Shown here: positions 18,126 through 26,003 of the stretch, in pieces
Position numbering within the stretch: position 1 is the first letter of the stretch
Layout of the letters: the number at the start of each line of letters is the position of its first letter
NCBI GenBank assembly: GCA_947311635.1
Contig: CAMZLD010000077.1
Location: 1 to 39,327, forward strand
Reading direction: 5' to 3'
Length of the DNA stretch: 39,327 nucleotides
Source of the DNA: an uncultured Flavobacteriaceae bacterium
Lineage (GTDB): Bacteria; Bacteroidota; Bacteroidia; Flavobacteriales; Flavobacteriaceae
Notes under the pieces: model-generated
The model's database searches: none
Seen by the model: only the letters and a program-made list of their open reading frames with translations
What the model was told of the DNA's origin: nothing
Made by a program: the position numbers and the translations under genes

Positions 18126-19100
18126 ATGTTTAAAAACTACCTAAAAGCAGCCCGTTTAAGAACCTTGCCTTTATCACTTTCTGGCATTATTGTAGGGAGT
18201 TTTTTAGGTGTTTTATACAATTACAATACGCTTCTAAATAACCGTTTAGCCGCTGTTTCTGAATTAAAAAAAAATACATTTTTTAGTTTTAAAACGGTGT
18301 TTTTAGAACATTCATTAATTTTTTTATTAGCGATTCTAACCACCATAGGTTTTCAAATCCTATCTAATTTTGCAAACGATTATGGTGATGGTGTTAAAGG
18401 AACAGATGCTCATAGAATAGGCGAAAAACGTATGGTAGCTACTGGAAAAATTAGACCCAAGCAAATGAAAAACGCCATGATGGTGACAGCGCTTATTACC
18501 TTTTGTTTCGCCCTATTGCTTATTTATATTTCCTTCGGAAAAGAAAATATTATGTATTCCATTTTCTTTTTTGTTTTAGGGCTGTTGGCCATAGCTTCAG
18601 CTATCAAATACACCGTAGGGAAATCTGCTTATGGATACAGTGGCTTTGGAGATGTTTTTGTGTTTCTTTTCTTCGGATTGGTAAGTGTTTTAGGAAGCTA
18701 TTTTTTATATACCAAGCACTTTAATGCATTACTTCTATTACCAGCAACAAGTGTAGGCTTGTTGAGTGTAGCAGTATTAAATCTCAATAACATGCGAGAT
18801 ATTAATGAAGATAGATTGGCACATAAAAACACTTTGGTTGTTAAAATAGGAAGTCAGAAAGCAAAAAAATATCATCTTTTTTTAATGATAGCTACCATGC
18901 TATCAGCATTGTTTTTTGTTTTATTAGACTTTAGAAGCGCAAAGCAATTTTTATTTTTAATCGCCTTTATTCCATTGTTTAAAAATAGTATCGTAGTTTT
19001 TAAAAATAAAAACCCAAGTGCATTAGACAATGAGCTTAAAAAAGTGGCGTTGAGTACTTTTTTATTTGCTATCCTTTTTGCCTTCGGAAACGTTTTGTAA
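18126..19100 (+). CDS. menA: 1,4-dihydroxy-2-naphthoate polyprenyltransferase MenA
   Basis: MenA attaches the polyprenyl chain to 1,4-dihydroxy-2-naphthoate, giving demethylmenaquinone in the inner membrane. It is a UbiA-superfamily membrane protein of 324 residues with about eight to nine hydrophobic segments. The first Asp-rich motif is NDYGDGVKGTD (84-94). The second is NNMRDINEDRLAHKNTL (about 220-236). AARLRTLPLSLSG at the N-terminus is typical of MenA. menC and menE follow within 5 kb, supporting the assignment over other UbiA enzymes. The ATG start is two bases after the preceding lipoprotein stop. The insertion KKNTFFSFKTVFLEHS between the first two membrane segments is common in this order. 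Confidence 0.94.
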   Translation: MFKNYLKAARLRTLPLSLSGIIVGSFLGVLYNYNTLLNNRLAAVSELKKNTFFSFKTVFLEHSLIFLLAILTTIGFQILSNFANDYGDGVKGTDAHRIGEKRMVATGKIRPKQMKNAMMVTALITFCFALLLIYISFGKENIMYSIFFFVLGLLAIASAIKYTVGKSAYGYSGFGDVFVFLFFGLVSVLGSYFLYTKHFNALLLLPATSVGLLSVAVLNLNNMRDINEDRLAHKNTLVVKIGSQKAKKYHLFLMIATMLSALFFVLLDFRSAKQFLFLIAFIPLFKNSIVVFKNKNPSALDNELKKVALSTFLFAILFAFGNVL

Positions 19101-19133
19101 CTTGCTTACAAATCCTAACTTAAAAACATACAA

Positions 19134-19811
19134 ATGAAAATAACTTTTTTAGGACACGCATCTTTACATATAGAAGTAGCAGGGAAACACCTTATTGTAG
19201 ATCCTTTTATCTCTGCCAATGACAAAGCAAAGCATATTGATGTAAATACGCTAAAAGCAGATTACATTTTAATAACACATGCACATCAAGATCATATTTT
19301 AGATGTAGAAAGTATAGCCAAAAACACAGGCGCAAAAGTTATTTCAAATTACGAAATAGTAACACATTTTGGTAATTTGGATATTGAAGGTCATCCTATG
19401 AATCACGGTGGAAGTTGGAATTTTCCCTTCGGAAAACTAACCTATACCAATGCAATTCACACAAGTTCATTTCCAGATGGAAGCTATGGAGGTAATCCAG
19501 GTGGTTTTGTATTAGAAACTTCAGAAGGAAATATTTACATAGCAGGAGATACCGCTTTAACAATGGATATGAAATTAATACCCATGCAATGTAAATTAGA
19601 TCTTGCTATTTTACCCATTGGTGATAATTTTACCATGGGTATTGAAAGTGCAGTGATAGCAGCACAATTTGTAGCATGCAATCGTGTATTGGGTTATCAT
19701 TATGACACCTTTGGATATATAACGATAGATCACGCCAAAGCAATAGCAGCTTTTAAAGCTAAAAAAATGGATTTAAACTTATTAGAAATAGGCGCTAGTT
19801 TAGAGGTTTAA
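19134..19811 (+). CDS. UPF0173-type metal-dependent hydrolase
   Basis: This is a small cytoplasmic metallo-beta-lactamase-fold protein (225 residues) of the UPF0173 group. It shows the metal-binding THAHQDH (48-54), GHPMNHGG, the GDTAL motif and HYDTFG near the end. The substrate of the family is not known to me. It follows menA by 33 bases on the same strand, a placement I associate with flavobacterial menA genes, but no role in menaquinone synthesis has been shown as far as I know. Its 3' end overlaps the opposing sterol-desaturase gene by 17 bases. Confidence 0.88.
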   Translation: MKITFLGHASLHIEVAGKHLIVDPFISANDKAKHIDVNTLKADYILITHAHQDHILDVESIAKNTGAKVISNYEIVTHFGNLDIEGHPMNHGGSWNFPFGKLTYTNAIHTSSFPDGSYGGNPGGFVLETSEGNIYIAGDTALTMDMKLIPMQCKLDLAILPIGDNFTMGIESAVIAAQFVACNRVLGYHYDTFGYITIDHAKAIAAFKAKKMDLNLLEIGASLEV

Positions 19812-20706
19812 CTCTTTTACTTTCTAACCATTGTTTTCGCATATCTTCAGAAGTTACGCCTGTGCCATCATGTCGCCAACCAGGAGGTTTTACTAGATAT
19901 TTTAGTCGGTTTAAAAAGGATGTTTTACTTGTAAAAACATCTTTAAATAAAGCAATCCATTCATGAAAAGCTATATATATTGGATTGTAATTCTTAATAT
20001 TTGTTGTTAATCCGTAGACTGCTTTTTCTGAAGGTAACTCAGACTGAAACGTATTAAAAATCCTATCCCAAATAATAAAAATTCCGGCATAGTTTCTATC
20101 TAAATATAACGGATTGCTACCATGGTGTACTCTATGATGTGATGGCGTATTCATAACTGCTTCAAACCAAACAGGTAATTTATAAATGGTTTCTGTATGA
20201 ATCCAGTATTGATAAATCAAACTTACAGACATCTGTGTAAGAATCATCAAAGGATGAAAACCAAAGAAGGGCAATACCAAGTAAAATACAATTGTAAAAA
20301 AGTTACCTGTCCAAGTTTGCCGTAAAGCAGTACTCAAATTGTATTTTTGAGAGGAATGATGAACAATATGTGATGCCCATAAAAAACGGACTTCATGTCC
20401 GTAGCGATGTAGAAAATAATAACAAATATCATCTGCAAATAAAATTAGAACCCATGCCCACCAAGTAAACGGAATCGTAAAAATTCTAAAATTTTCATAA
20501 GCACCAAAAAGTAACCAAACCACAAATATTTTATTTAATATACCAGAAACTAGGCTACCTATACCCATTGTAATTGAAGCTGCAGTATCTCTTATTTCGT
20601 ATTTTTTAGGGCGCTCATGCCGTGTGATTAAACTTTCTAAAATGACCGTTACAAAAAAAAACGGTACTGCGTATGGTAATATATCAGGAATCTGAGGTAC
20701 GTACAT
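19795..20706 (-). CDS. Sterol desaturase / fatty acid hydroxylase superfamily protein
   Basis: This is a membrane di-iron oxygenase-type protein of 303 residues. Several hydrophobic segments surround the three histidine clusters of the superfamily: LHRYGHEVRFLWASH, HIVHHSS and HRVHHGSNP. Relatives hydroxylate or desaturate lipids, sterols, carotenoids or alkyl-glycerol ethers; the bacterial substrates are mostly unknown. The ATG start is at 20706 and lies inside the left arm of an inverted repeat (GTACATTT...AAATGTAC) in the short divergent spacer with menC. The gene is the only minus-strand member of the men region. The superfamily call is firm and the substrate is not determined. Confidence 0.87.
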   Translation of the reverse strand: MYVPQIPDILPYAVPFFFVTVILESLITRHERPKKYEIRDTAASITMGIGSLVSGILNKIFVVWLLFGAYENFRIFTIPFTWWAWVLILFADDICYYFLHRYGHEVRFLWASHIVHHSSQKYNLSTALRQTWTGNFFTIVFYLVLPFFGFHPLMILTQMSVSLIYQYWIHTETIYKLPVWFEAVMNTPSHHRVHHGSNPLYLDRNYAGIFIIWDRIFNTFQSELPSEKAVYGLTTNIKNYNPIYIAFHEWIALFKDVFTSKTSFLNRLKYLVKPPGWRHDGTGVTSEDMRKQWLESKRVKPLN

Positions 20707-20738
20707 TTAAAATGTGTATTTTTGGTACTTAAATGTAC
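20701..20738. promoter_or_regulatory. Inverted repeat in the sterol-desaturase/menC divergent spacer
   Basis: GTACATTT (20701-20708) and AAATGTAC (20731-20738) form a perfect 8-bp inverted repeat with centres 30 bases apart, about three helical turns. The left arm contains the sterol-desaturase start codon. A menC -7 box lies between the arms. The layout suits an operator, but no regulator is identified. Confidence 0.4.
20717..20724 (+). promoter_or_regulatory. Candidate -7 box for menC
   Basis: TATTTTTG is an exact match to TAnnTTTG. Transcription would begin near 20731, about 17 bases before the menC TTG start. No clear -33 TTG is present at the expected spacing. Confidence 0.4.
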
Positions 20739-20747
20739 TAATTTTTT

Positions 20748-21791
20748 TTGAAAGCATCTTTTACAAAATACACATTACAATTTAAACAAGCTAGCGGAAC
20801 CTCTAGAGGTATCTTGCATACCAAAGAAACATACTTTTTAACCATAACTAAGAATAGTAAAAAAGGAATAGGCGAATGCGCTTTGTTTAAAGGTTTGAGT
20901 ATTGATGACAAACCAGATTACCAAGAAAAATTACAATGGGTTTGTGATCACATCTACTACGGCAAAGAGAAACTTTACGAAGCTTTACAAGCGTATCCTT
21001 CTATACAATTTGGTGTAGAGCAAGCATTTTTGTCATTAGAAAGTAACGATATGTTTACGCTTTTTCCTTCAGTATTTACAAAAGGAAAAGCTGCAATACC
21101 TATAAACGGTTTGATTTGGATGGGAGATAAAGCTTTTATGCAACAGCAGATAAAAGAAAAAATAAAGCAAGGTTTTACCACCTTAAAAATGAAAATTGGT
21201 GCTATTGATTTTGAATCGGAAATAGCCTTGTTGCAATCTATTCGAAATCAATTTTCATCAAAAGACATTACCTTACGAGTAGATGCAAACGGTGCTTTTT
21301 CACATACTAATGCTTTAGAAAAACTAGAGCGTTTGGCAAAACTCAGCATGCATTCCATAGAACAACCAATCAAGGCTGGTCAGCCAGAAGCTATGGCAAA
21401 ACTTTGCGCACAAACGCCTTTACCAATTGCCTTAGATGAAGAGTTAATTGGAGTATTTACTTCCGAAGAAAAAAAGAGATTGCTACAAACTATTCAACCA
21501 CAATTTATCATATTAAAACCTAGTTTAATTGGTGGTTTTAAAGGCAGTAATGAATGGATTAAGCTTGCTAAACAACAACAACAAATTGATTGGTGGATTA
21601 CCAGCGCATTAGAAAGTAATGTTGGTTTAAATGCCATAGCGCAATACACTTTTACACTACAAAATCCGTTGCCACAAGGTTTAGGCACAGGCAGTCTTTT
21701 TACAAATAATATCATCGCACCATTGCAAGTAAAAAATGGTACATTGCAATATCATACAACTTCGCATTGGGATTTTAATTTAGAAAAATGA
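20748..21791 (+). CDS. menC: o-Succinylbenzoate synthase MenC
   Basis: MenC dehydrates SHCHC to o-succinylbenzoate in menaquinone synthesis. It belongs to the enolase superfamily and is 347 residues long. Catalytic residues are visible in order: the Lys pair in TLKMKIGAIDF, metal ligands in VDANGAF, SIEQPI and LDEELI, and the second catalytic Lys in ILKPSLIGG. SGTSRGIL near the N-terminus matches the capping domain. The start is a TTG (MKASFTKYTLQFK), since no ATG precedes the conserved N-terminus. It overlaps the CPBP gene by four bases (ATGA), and menE follows, so the three form one operon. The related epimerase activities of this superfamily are unlikely given the men context. Confidence 0.93.
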   Translation: MKASFTKYTLQFKQASGTSRGILHTKETYFLTITKNSKKGIGECALFKGLSIDDKPDYQEKLQWVCDHIYYGKEKLYEALQAYPSIQFGVEQAFLSLESNDMFTLFPSVFTKGKAAIPINGLIWMGDKAFMQQQIKEKIKQGFTTLKMKIGAIDFESEIALLQSIRNQFSSKDITLRVDANGAFSHTNALEKLERLAKLSMHSIEQPIKAGQPEAMAKLCAQTPLPIALDEELIGVFTSEEKKRLLQTIQPQFIILKPSLIGGFKGSNEWIKLAKQQQQIDWWITSALESNVGLNAIAQYTFTLQNPLPQGLGTGSLFTNNIIAPLQVKNGTLQYHTTSHWDFNLEK

Positions 21792-22759
21792 ACAAATTTA
21801 TACAACAAGCATATAAAGGTAAAAACGATTGGTATTTATACCTCATAACTTTTTTTTTAGTAGTAATAGGCTGGCAATTAATTGGTATTATTCCTTTGGT
21901 TGTCGTTGCAATCATGCACTCTAAAGATATGGGCGAATTTGCCAAAGCTGCGGGTGATAATTTTATGAGCCTTGGTATCAACCCTAATTTATTTTTATTT
22001 TTAATGATTTTTATGTTTGCCATGGGGCTTTGGGCGCTGTATTTATGTGTTAAGTTTATCCATAAACGTACGTTTACATCTTTAGTTACCAGCAGAAAAA
22101 AAATAGATTGGAAACGCATTTTGTTTGCCTTTATGCTTTGGGGTCTTGTTTCTACTGTGTTTACTTTTTATAGCATTTTTACAGAGCCAGAAATGTATCA
22201 ATGGAATTTTAAACCCGAACCGTTTTTCACATTGGTTGCCATATCATTTTTATTTTTGCCCTTGCAAACTAGTTTTGAAGAATTATTTTTTAGAGGTTAT
22301 TTAATGCAAGGTTTTGGGCTGTTGTTTAAAAATGCATTGATTCCTTTACTATTAACAGCTACTTTTTTTGGTTTATTGCATGGCGCAAATCCAGAAGTAG
22401 AAAAATTGGGTATGATTATGATGGTTTATTATATTGGTACTGGTTTGTTGTTGGGTATTATGACTTTAATGGACGAAGGTACAGAGTTAGCTATTGGTTT
22501 TCATGCTGCTAATAATATTTTTGCAGCCATTTGGGCAACTAGTACTTGGACGGTTTTTCAAACAGACGCATTGTATATTGACACTTCAGAACCTAGTGTA
22601 GGCTTTGAATTGTTTTTTCCTGTTTTGGTAATTTATCCAATATTACTGTTTATTTTTTCTAAAAAATACGGTTGGACAAATTGGTTTAAAAAGTTAGTTG
22701 GTCGTATAGAGAGACCCATTGCAATTCAAGATGATAAAACTAGTTTTTTAGAAGTATAA
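21788..22759 (+). CDS. CPBP family intramembrane metalloprotease
   Basis: This is a polytopic inner-membrane protein of the CPBP/Abi (CAAX protease, Rce1-like) family, 323 residues with about seven to eight hydrophobic segments. The catalytic motifs are FEELFFRGYLMQG (Glu-Glu-x3-Arg, 164-169), FFGLLHGANP (His198) and a third, HAANNIFAA. All key residues are present, so it should be active. Bacterial members process or regulate membrane proteins or peptides; the substrate here is unknown. It starts within the last bases of menC (ATGA overlap) and ends four bases before menE, so its translation is tied to menaquinone genes. That may reflect only shared expression or a role in membrane maintenance. 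Confidence 0.92.
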   Translation: MNKFIQQAYKGKNDWYLYLITFFLVVIGWQLIGIIPLVVVAIMHSKDMGEFAKAAGDNFMSLGINPNLFLFLMIFMFAMGLWALYLCVKFIHKRTFTSLVTSRKKIDWKRILFAFMLWGLVSTVFTFYSIFTEPEMYQWNFKPEPFFTLVAISFLFLPLQTSFEELFFRGYLMQGFGLLFKNALIPLLLTATFFGLLHGANPEVEKLGMIMMVYYIGTGLLLGIMTLMDEGTELAIGFHAANNIFAAIWATSTWTVFQTDALYIDTSEPSVGFELFFPVLVIYPILLFIFSKKYGWTNWFKKLVGRIERPIAIQDDKTSFLEV

Positions 22760-22763
22760 TACC

Positions 22764-23810
22764 ATGAAATTGCATCTAGACTTTAAGTTGAATGGTTTTT
22801 CTTTTACTTCGGAAAAAGAATTGTTAGTCTATGCAAAGCAATTTCACAAAGCAGCCTTTCCTTTTTTAAAACAATGGTTTGATAGTAATGATAGTATTAT
22901 TGTTCAAACATCTGGATCTACAGGAAAACCAAAAGACATTGTTATAAAAAAAGAGTTCATGGTAAATTCTGCACAAGCAACCCAAACATTTTTTAATTTA
23001 CCTTCTAAAACAAATGCTTTGCTTTGTTTGTCTCCAAATTATATTGCAGGTAAAATGATGTGGGTACGTGCCATGACTTTAGGTTGGCATTTAGATGTTG
23101 TGCAGCCAAATGCAAATCCACTAAAAGAAATAAATAAAACCTATGATTTTTCTGCTATGGTACCTTTGCAAGTTGCACAATCAATAACGCATTTAGATAA
23201 AGTGAAAAAACTTATTGTTGGTGGCGCTGCTATTTCTTCAGAATTACTTCAGCTATTACAAAAACAAACTACAAAAGTATTTGCCACCTACGGAATGACA
23301 GAAACTGTAACACATATTGCTGTTTGTGAAATCACGAATAATGAAATTCAGGCAGGAAACTATAAAATACTTCCAGATGTGAAAATTTCTAAAGATAATC
23401 GTGGGTGTTTAGTGATTCATGCACCTAAAATTTCTGAAAGCAAAGTAATTACAAACGATTTAGTAAATCTTATTTCTGAAACAAGTTTTGAATTACTGGG
23501 GCGTATAGATAATATTATTAATTCTGGCGGTGTAAAAATTATTCCAGAACAAGTAGAAGCAAAGTTAGCCTACTTGATAAATAGGCGGTTTTTTATTGCG
23601 GGTATTCCAGATGAAAAATTTGGCGAAAAAGTGGTGTTGGTTATAGAAGGAAATCCTAAACCTTCTTTTAATTTAAGTGACTTAAAAGTTGCATCACTTT
23701 CTAAATATGAATTTCCGAAGCAATTATTTTATGTAAATAAATTTGTAGAAACTAATACGGGAAAAATAGTCCGTAAAAAGACACTTTTACAATATGTTGA
23801 AAAATTGTAA
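22764..23810 (+). CDS. menE: o-Succinylbenzoate-CoA ligase MenE (short form)
   Basis: MenE activates o-succinylbenzoate with ATP and CoA, the step before naphthoate ring closure by MenB. It belongs to the ANL superfamily. Motifs are the P-loop-like QTSGSTGKPKDIVI (about 48-61), ATYGMTETVTHIA, LLGRIDNIINSGGVKI, and the catalytic Lys in NTGKIVRKK near the C-terminus. At 348 residues it is shorter than the roughly 450-500 of proteobacterial MenE, the loss being in the N-terminal part. Compact forms are usual in Bacteroidota as far as I recall. It follows the CPBP gene by four bases. menB, menD, menF and menH are not in the window. Confidence 0.92.
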   Translation: MKLHLDFKLNGFSFTSEKELLVYAKQFHKAAFPFLKQWFDSNDSIIVQTSGSTGKPKDIVIKKEFMVNSAQATQTFFNLPSKTNALLCLSPNYIAGKMMWVRAMTLGWHLDVVQPNANPLKEINKTYDFSAMVPLQVAQSITHLDKVKKLIVGGAAISSELLQLLQKQTTKVFATYGMTETVTHIAVCEITNNEIQAGNYKILPDVKISKDNRGCLVIHAPKISESKVITNDLVNLISETSFELLGRIDNIINSGGVKIIPEQVEAKLAYLINRRFFIAGIPDEKFGEKVVLVIEGNPKPSFNLSDLKVASLSKYEFPKQLFYVNKFVETNTGKIVRKKTLLQYVEKL

Positions 23811-23829
23811 CTTACTTTAAAATAACAAA

Positions 23830-25989
23830 ATGAAAAATGTACAATTTTATATTCTTCTAGCACTCATTTTTTCATGTGCTTCTTCTAAAGATGCAAATAA
23901 AACGCAACAAGCATCAAAAACAGCTGTGATAGCAGAGTGGTCACAAGTTGGTCCTTTGGTTTTTCCTGAGAATAAATACAATTTAAGAAACAGGAACAGT
24001 ATTATGGGTATTGGCCATATAAAAGCTGTATATATCTATCCAAATAATAAAAATCATATTTTAATTGGTGCCCATGGAGGTGGTCTATGGGAGACTATAA
24101 ATGGCGGAAAAAACTGGCATTGTTTAACAATCAACATACCAGTACTTACCGTAAGAAAAATTGATGTAGTTGGTAACACAATCTATGCAGCAACTGGTTA
24201 TAATCATTCTGCTGCTCGATTTTCTAATATTTCTGAAACTCAAAAATATGGTTTAGGAGTTATAAAAAGTAGTGATCAAGGCAAAACATGGTCTTGGGAT
24301 GCAAACACCTTATTTAATTGTGTTGGTTTTTCTGTTTGTAAATCTAATACTAATATTATTTATGCTTGTAGTACAACAAACGTTTATAAATCTACAAATG
24401 CTGGGTTAACATGGTTTCTTCAAAAAGAATTAACCAAAGCACTATACAGATATAGTATACTTGATGGTATAGAAGTTAATCCAACAAATAGTGATAAAGT
24501 ATTTGTATCTGCTTTTTTTAGTTATGGAACCAAACCTATAAATAGCACAGTCTTATTTAAAACAACAGATGGAGGAAAACACTGGACTAAAGAGTCATTA
24601 TTATTCAAAACTCATTTTAAAGACAAAGAATTAAACCTAAATACGGTAGGGAATGGCATTAAGTTGTACTATGATAAAATTGGCAACACGCTATATGCTA
24701 GTCTTTTAACAAACGGCTATTTAAAACAAAGAAGTAAATTATTTATATTTAAAACAAAAGATTGGACACATTGGAAACTATTAAATAGCACACCCAGTTA
24801 TGGAGGTTCTATGTTATCTAATGCATTATTAATTGCAAATAAATTGATTTATTTTGGAGGCATTGATTTGTTAAAAGCAAACGTCTTAAACCCTGTGTTT
24901 AAAAATATATCAAACCGAAATATACACCTCGATATTCGTGATTTAAAGTGGCATACCGGCACCTTATTTATTGCAACAGATGGAGGCTTATTTACTACAG
25001 AAGATTATGGAAAAACCTTTACTAATTTAAATGGAGATTTAAATGTAATGCAAGTATATGCCATGAGTTATTCTACTAACGAAACATCTAAATCTATTAC
25101 AATAGGCACACAAGATGATGGTTTCTACAGAAATGATTTAGATGGCACCAATTGGTATAATATTGAGCCTTGGGGAGAAGGAGCCCCTTATGCACATCCG
25201 ACCGATAAAAATATTATTTTTTTTAAAAGTAATACAAAGCTACTTAATTTTTCTAAAGATGGTGGAAAGACAATTTCAAATCTTAAAAACAATAAAGAGT
25301 TGGTAAAAACTTTTGAATGGGAAAACCCTGTAGTTTTTCACCCTAAAGAAAAAGAAACAATATTAACAGAGTTAAAACTAAAAAACACCCATGGATTATT
25401 TACTTCTAAAGACTTCGGAAAAACATGGCAATTAATTTTTAAAAACAAACCAAATCAAAGAGTGGTAACAATGTCATATAGCAGAAGCAAACCTTCTATT
25501 ATATATTTTGCAACTGTAGCTTATAATTTTAGTAAATTACCTTGGCAATTTATTTCTGAGATGTATATTTCAACAAATGCTGGAAAGACTTTTAAAAAAA
25601 TATCAAAAGGATTAGAAATGATACAAAGCAAAGCACGAATAAACGAAATATTTGTAGACCCCAAAAACCCTAAAAATGTATGGATTTGCTTCGGAAATCT
25701 AATTGATCACCAAAAAGTTTATTTTACTAATAACGCTGGGAAGTCTTGGGTAAACATATCTGCAAACCTTCCTAATTACCCTGCTAATAGATTTGCGTTT
25801 TATCAAGCAACGAACACTCTTTTTTTAGGGACAGATTATGGTATTTATAGCTACAAAAACAAAAAATGGATTCCTTTTGGTACAAATTTTCCTAAGGCTA
25901 TTGTATCTGATATGGTAATTGACCAAAAAACTAGAGAATTTTTTGTGAGTACTTATGGTAGAGGCGTTTGGAAAAGCACTATTAAATAG
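23830..25989 (+). CDS. Lipoprotein with Asp-box (BNR-like) repeat propeller
   Basis: The signal peptide ends in the lipobox LIFSC (Cys16), so this is a lipoprotein, likely outer-membrane. The rest has about nine Asp-box type motifs: TINGGKNW, SSDQGKTW, STNAGLTW, TTDGGKHW, TEDYGKTF, SKDGGKTI, SKDFGKTW, STNAGKTF and TNNAGKSW. These are typical of sortilin/VPS10-like or sialidase-like beta-propellers and suggest one ten-bladed or two smaller propellers. I see no sialidase catalytic Arg triad, so a binding role is likelier than hydrolysis. At 719 residues there is no other domain and no type IX secretion tail, which fits lipid anchoring. It follows menE by 19 bases but is functionally unrelated, and it converges on the FG-GAP lipoprotein with 14 bases between. 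Confidence 0.8.
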   Translation: MKNVQFYILLALIFSCASSKDANKTQQASKTAVIAEWSQVGPLVFPENKYNLRNRNSIMGIGHIKAVYIYPNNKNHILIGAHGGGLWETINGGKNWHCLTINIPVLTVRKIDVVGNTIYAATGYNHSAARFSNISETQKYGLGVIKSSDQGKTWSWDANTLFNCVGFSVCKSNTNIIYACSTTNVYKSTNAGLTWFLQKELTKALYRYSILDGIEVNPTNSDKVFVSAFFSYGTKPINSTVLFKTTDGGKHWTKESLLFKTHFKDKELNLNTVGNGIKLYYDKIGNTLYASLLTNGYLKQRSKLFIFKTKDWTHWKLLNSTPSYGGSMLSNALLIANKLIYFGGIDLLKANVLNPVFKNISNRNIHLDIRDLKWHTGTLFIATDGGLFTTEDYGKTFTNLNGDLNVMQVYAMSYSTNETSKSITIGTQDDGFYRNDLDGTNWYNIEPWGEGAPYAHPTDKNIIFFKSNTKLLNFSKDGGKTISNLKNNKELVKTFEWENPVVFHPKEKETILTELKLKNTHGLFTSKDFGKTWQLIFKNKPNQRVVTMSYSRSKPSIIYFATVAYNFSKLPWQFISEMYISTNAGKTFKKISKGLEMIQSKARINEIFVDPKNPKNVWICFGNLIDHQKVYFTNNAGKSWVNISANLPNYPANRFAFYQATNTLFLGTDYGIYSYKNKKWIPFGTNFPKAIVSDMVIDQKTREFFVSTYGRGVWKSTIK

Positions 25990-26003
25990 TTAATAATTTG
26001 GTT

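Noticed and set aside
21788-22759. Abortive-infection (Abi) defence protein
   Set aside because: CPBP proteins are sometimes named Abi, but the gene is embedded in a menaquinone operon with no phage-defence neighbours.
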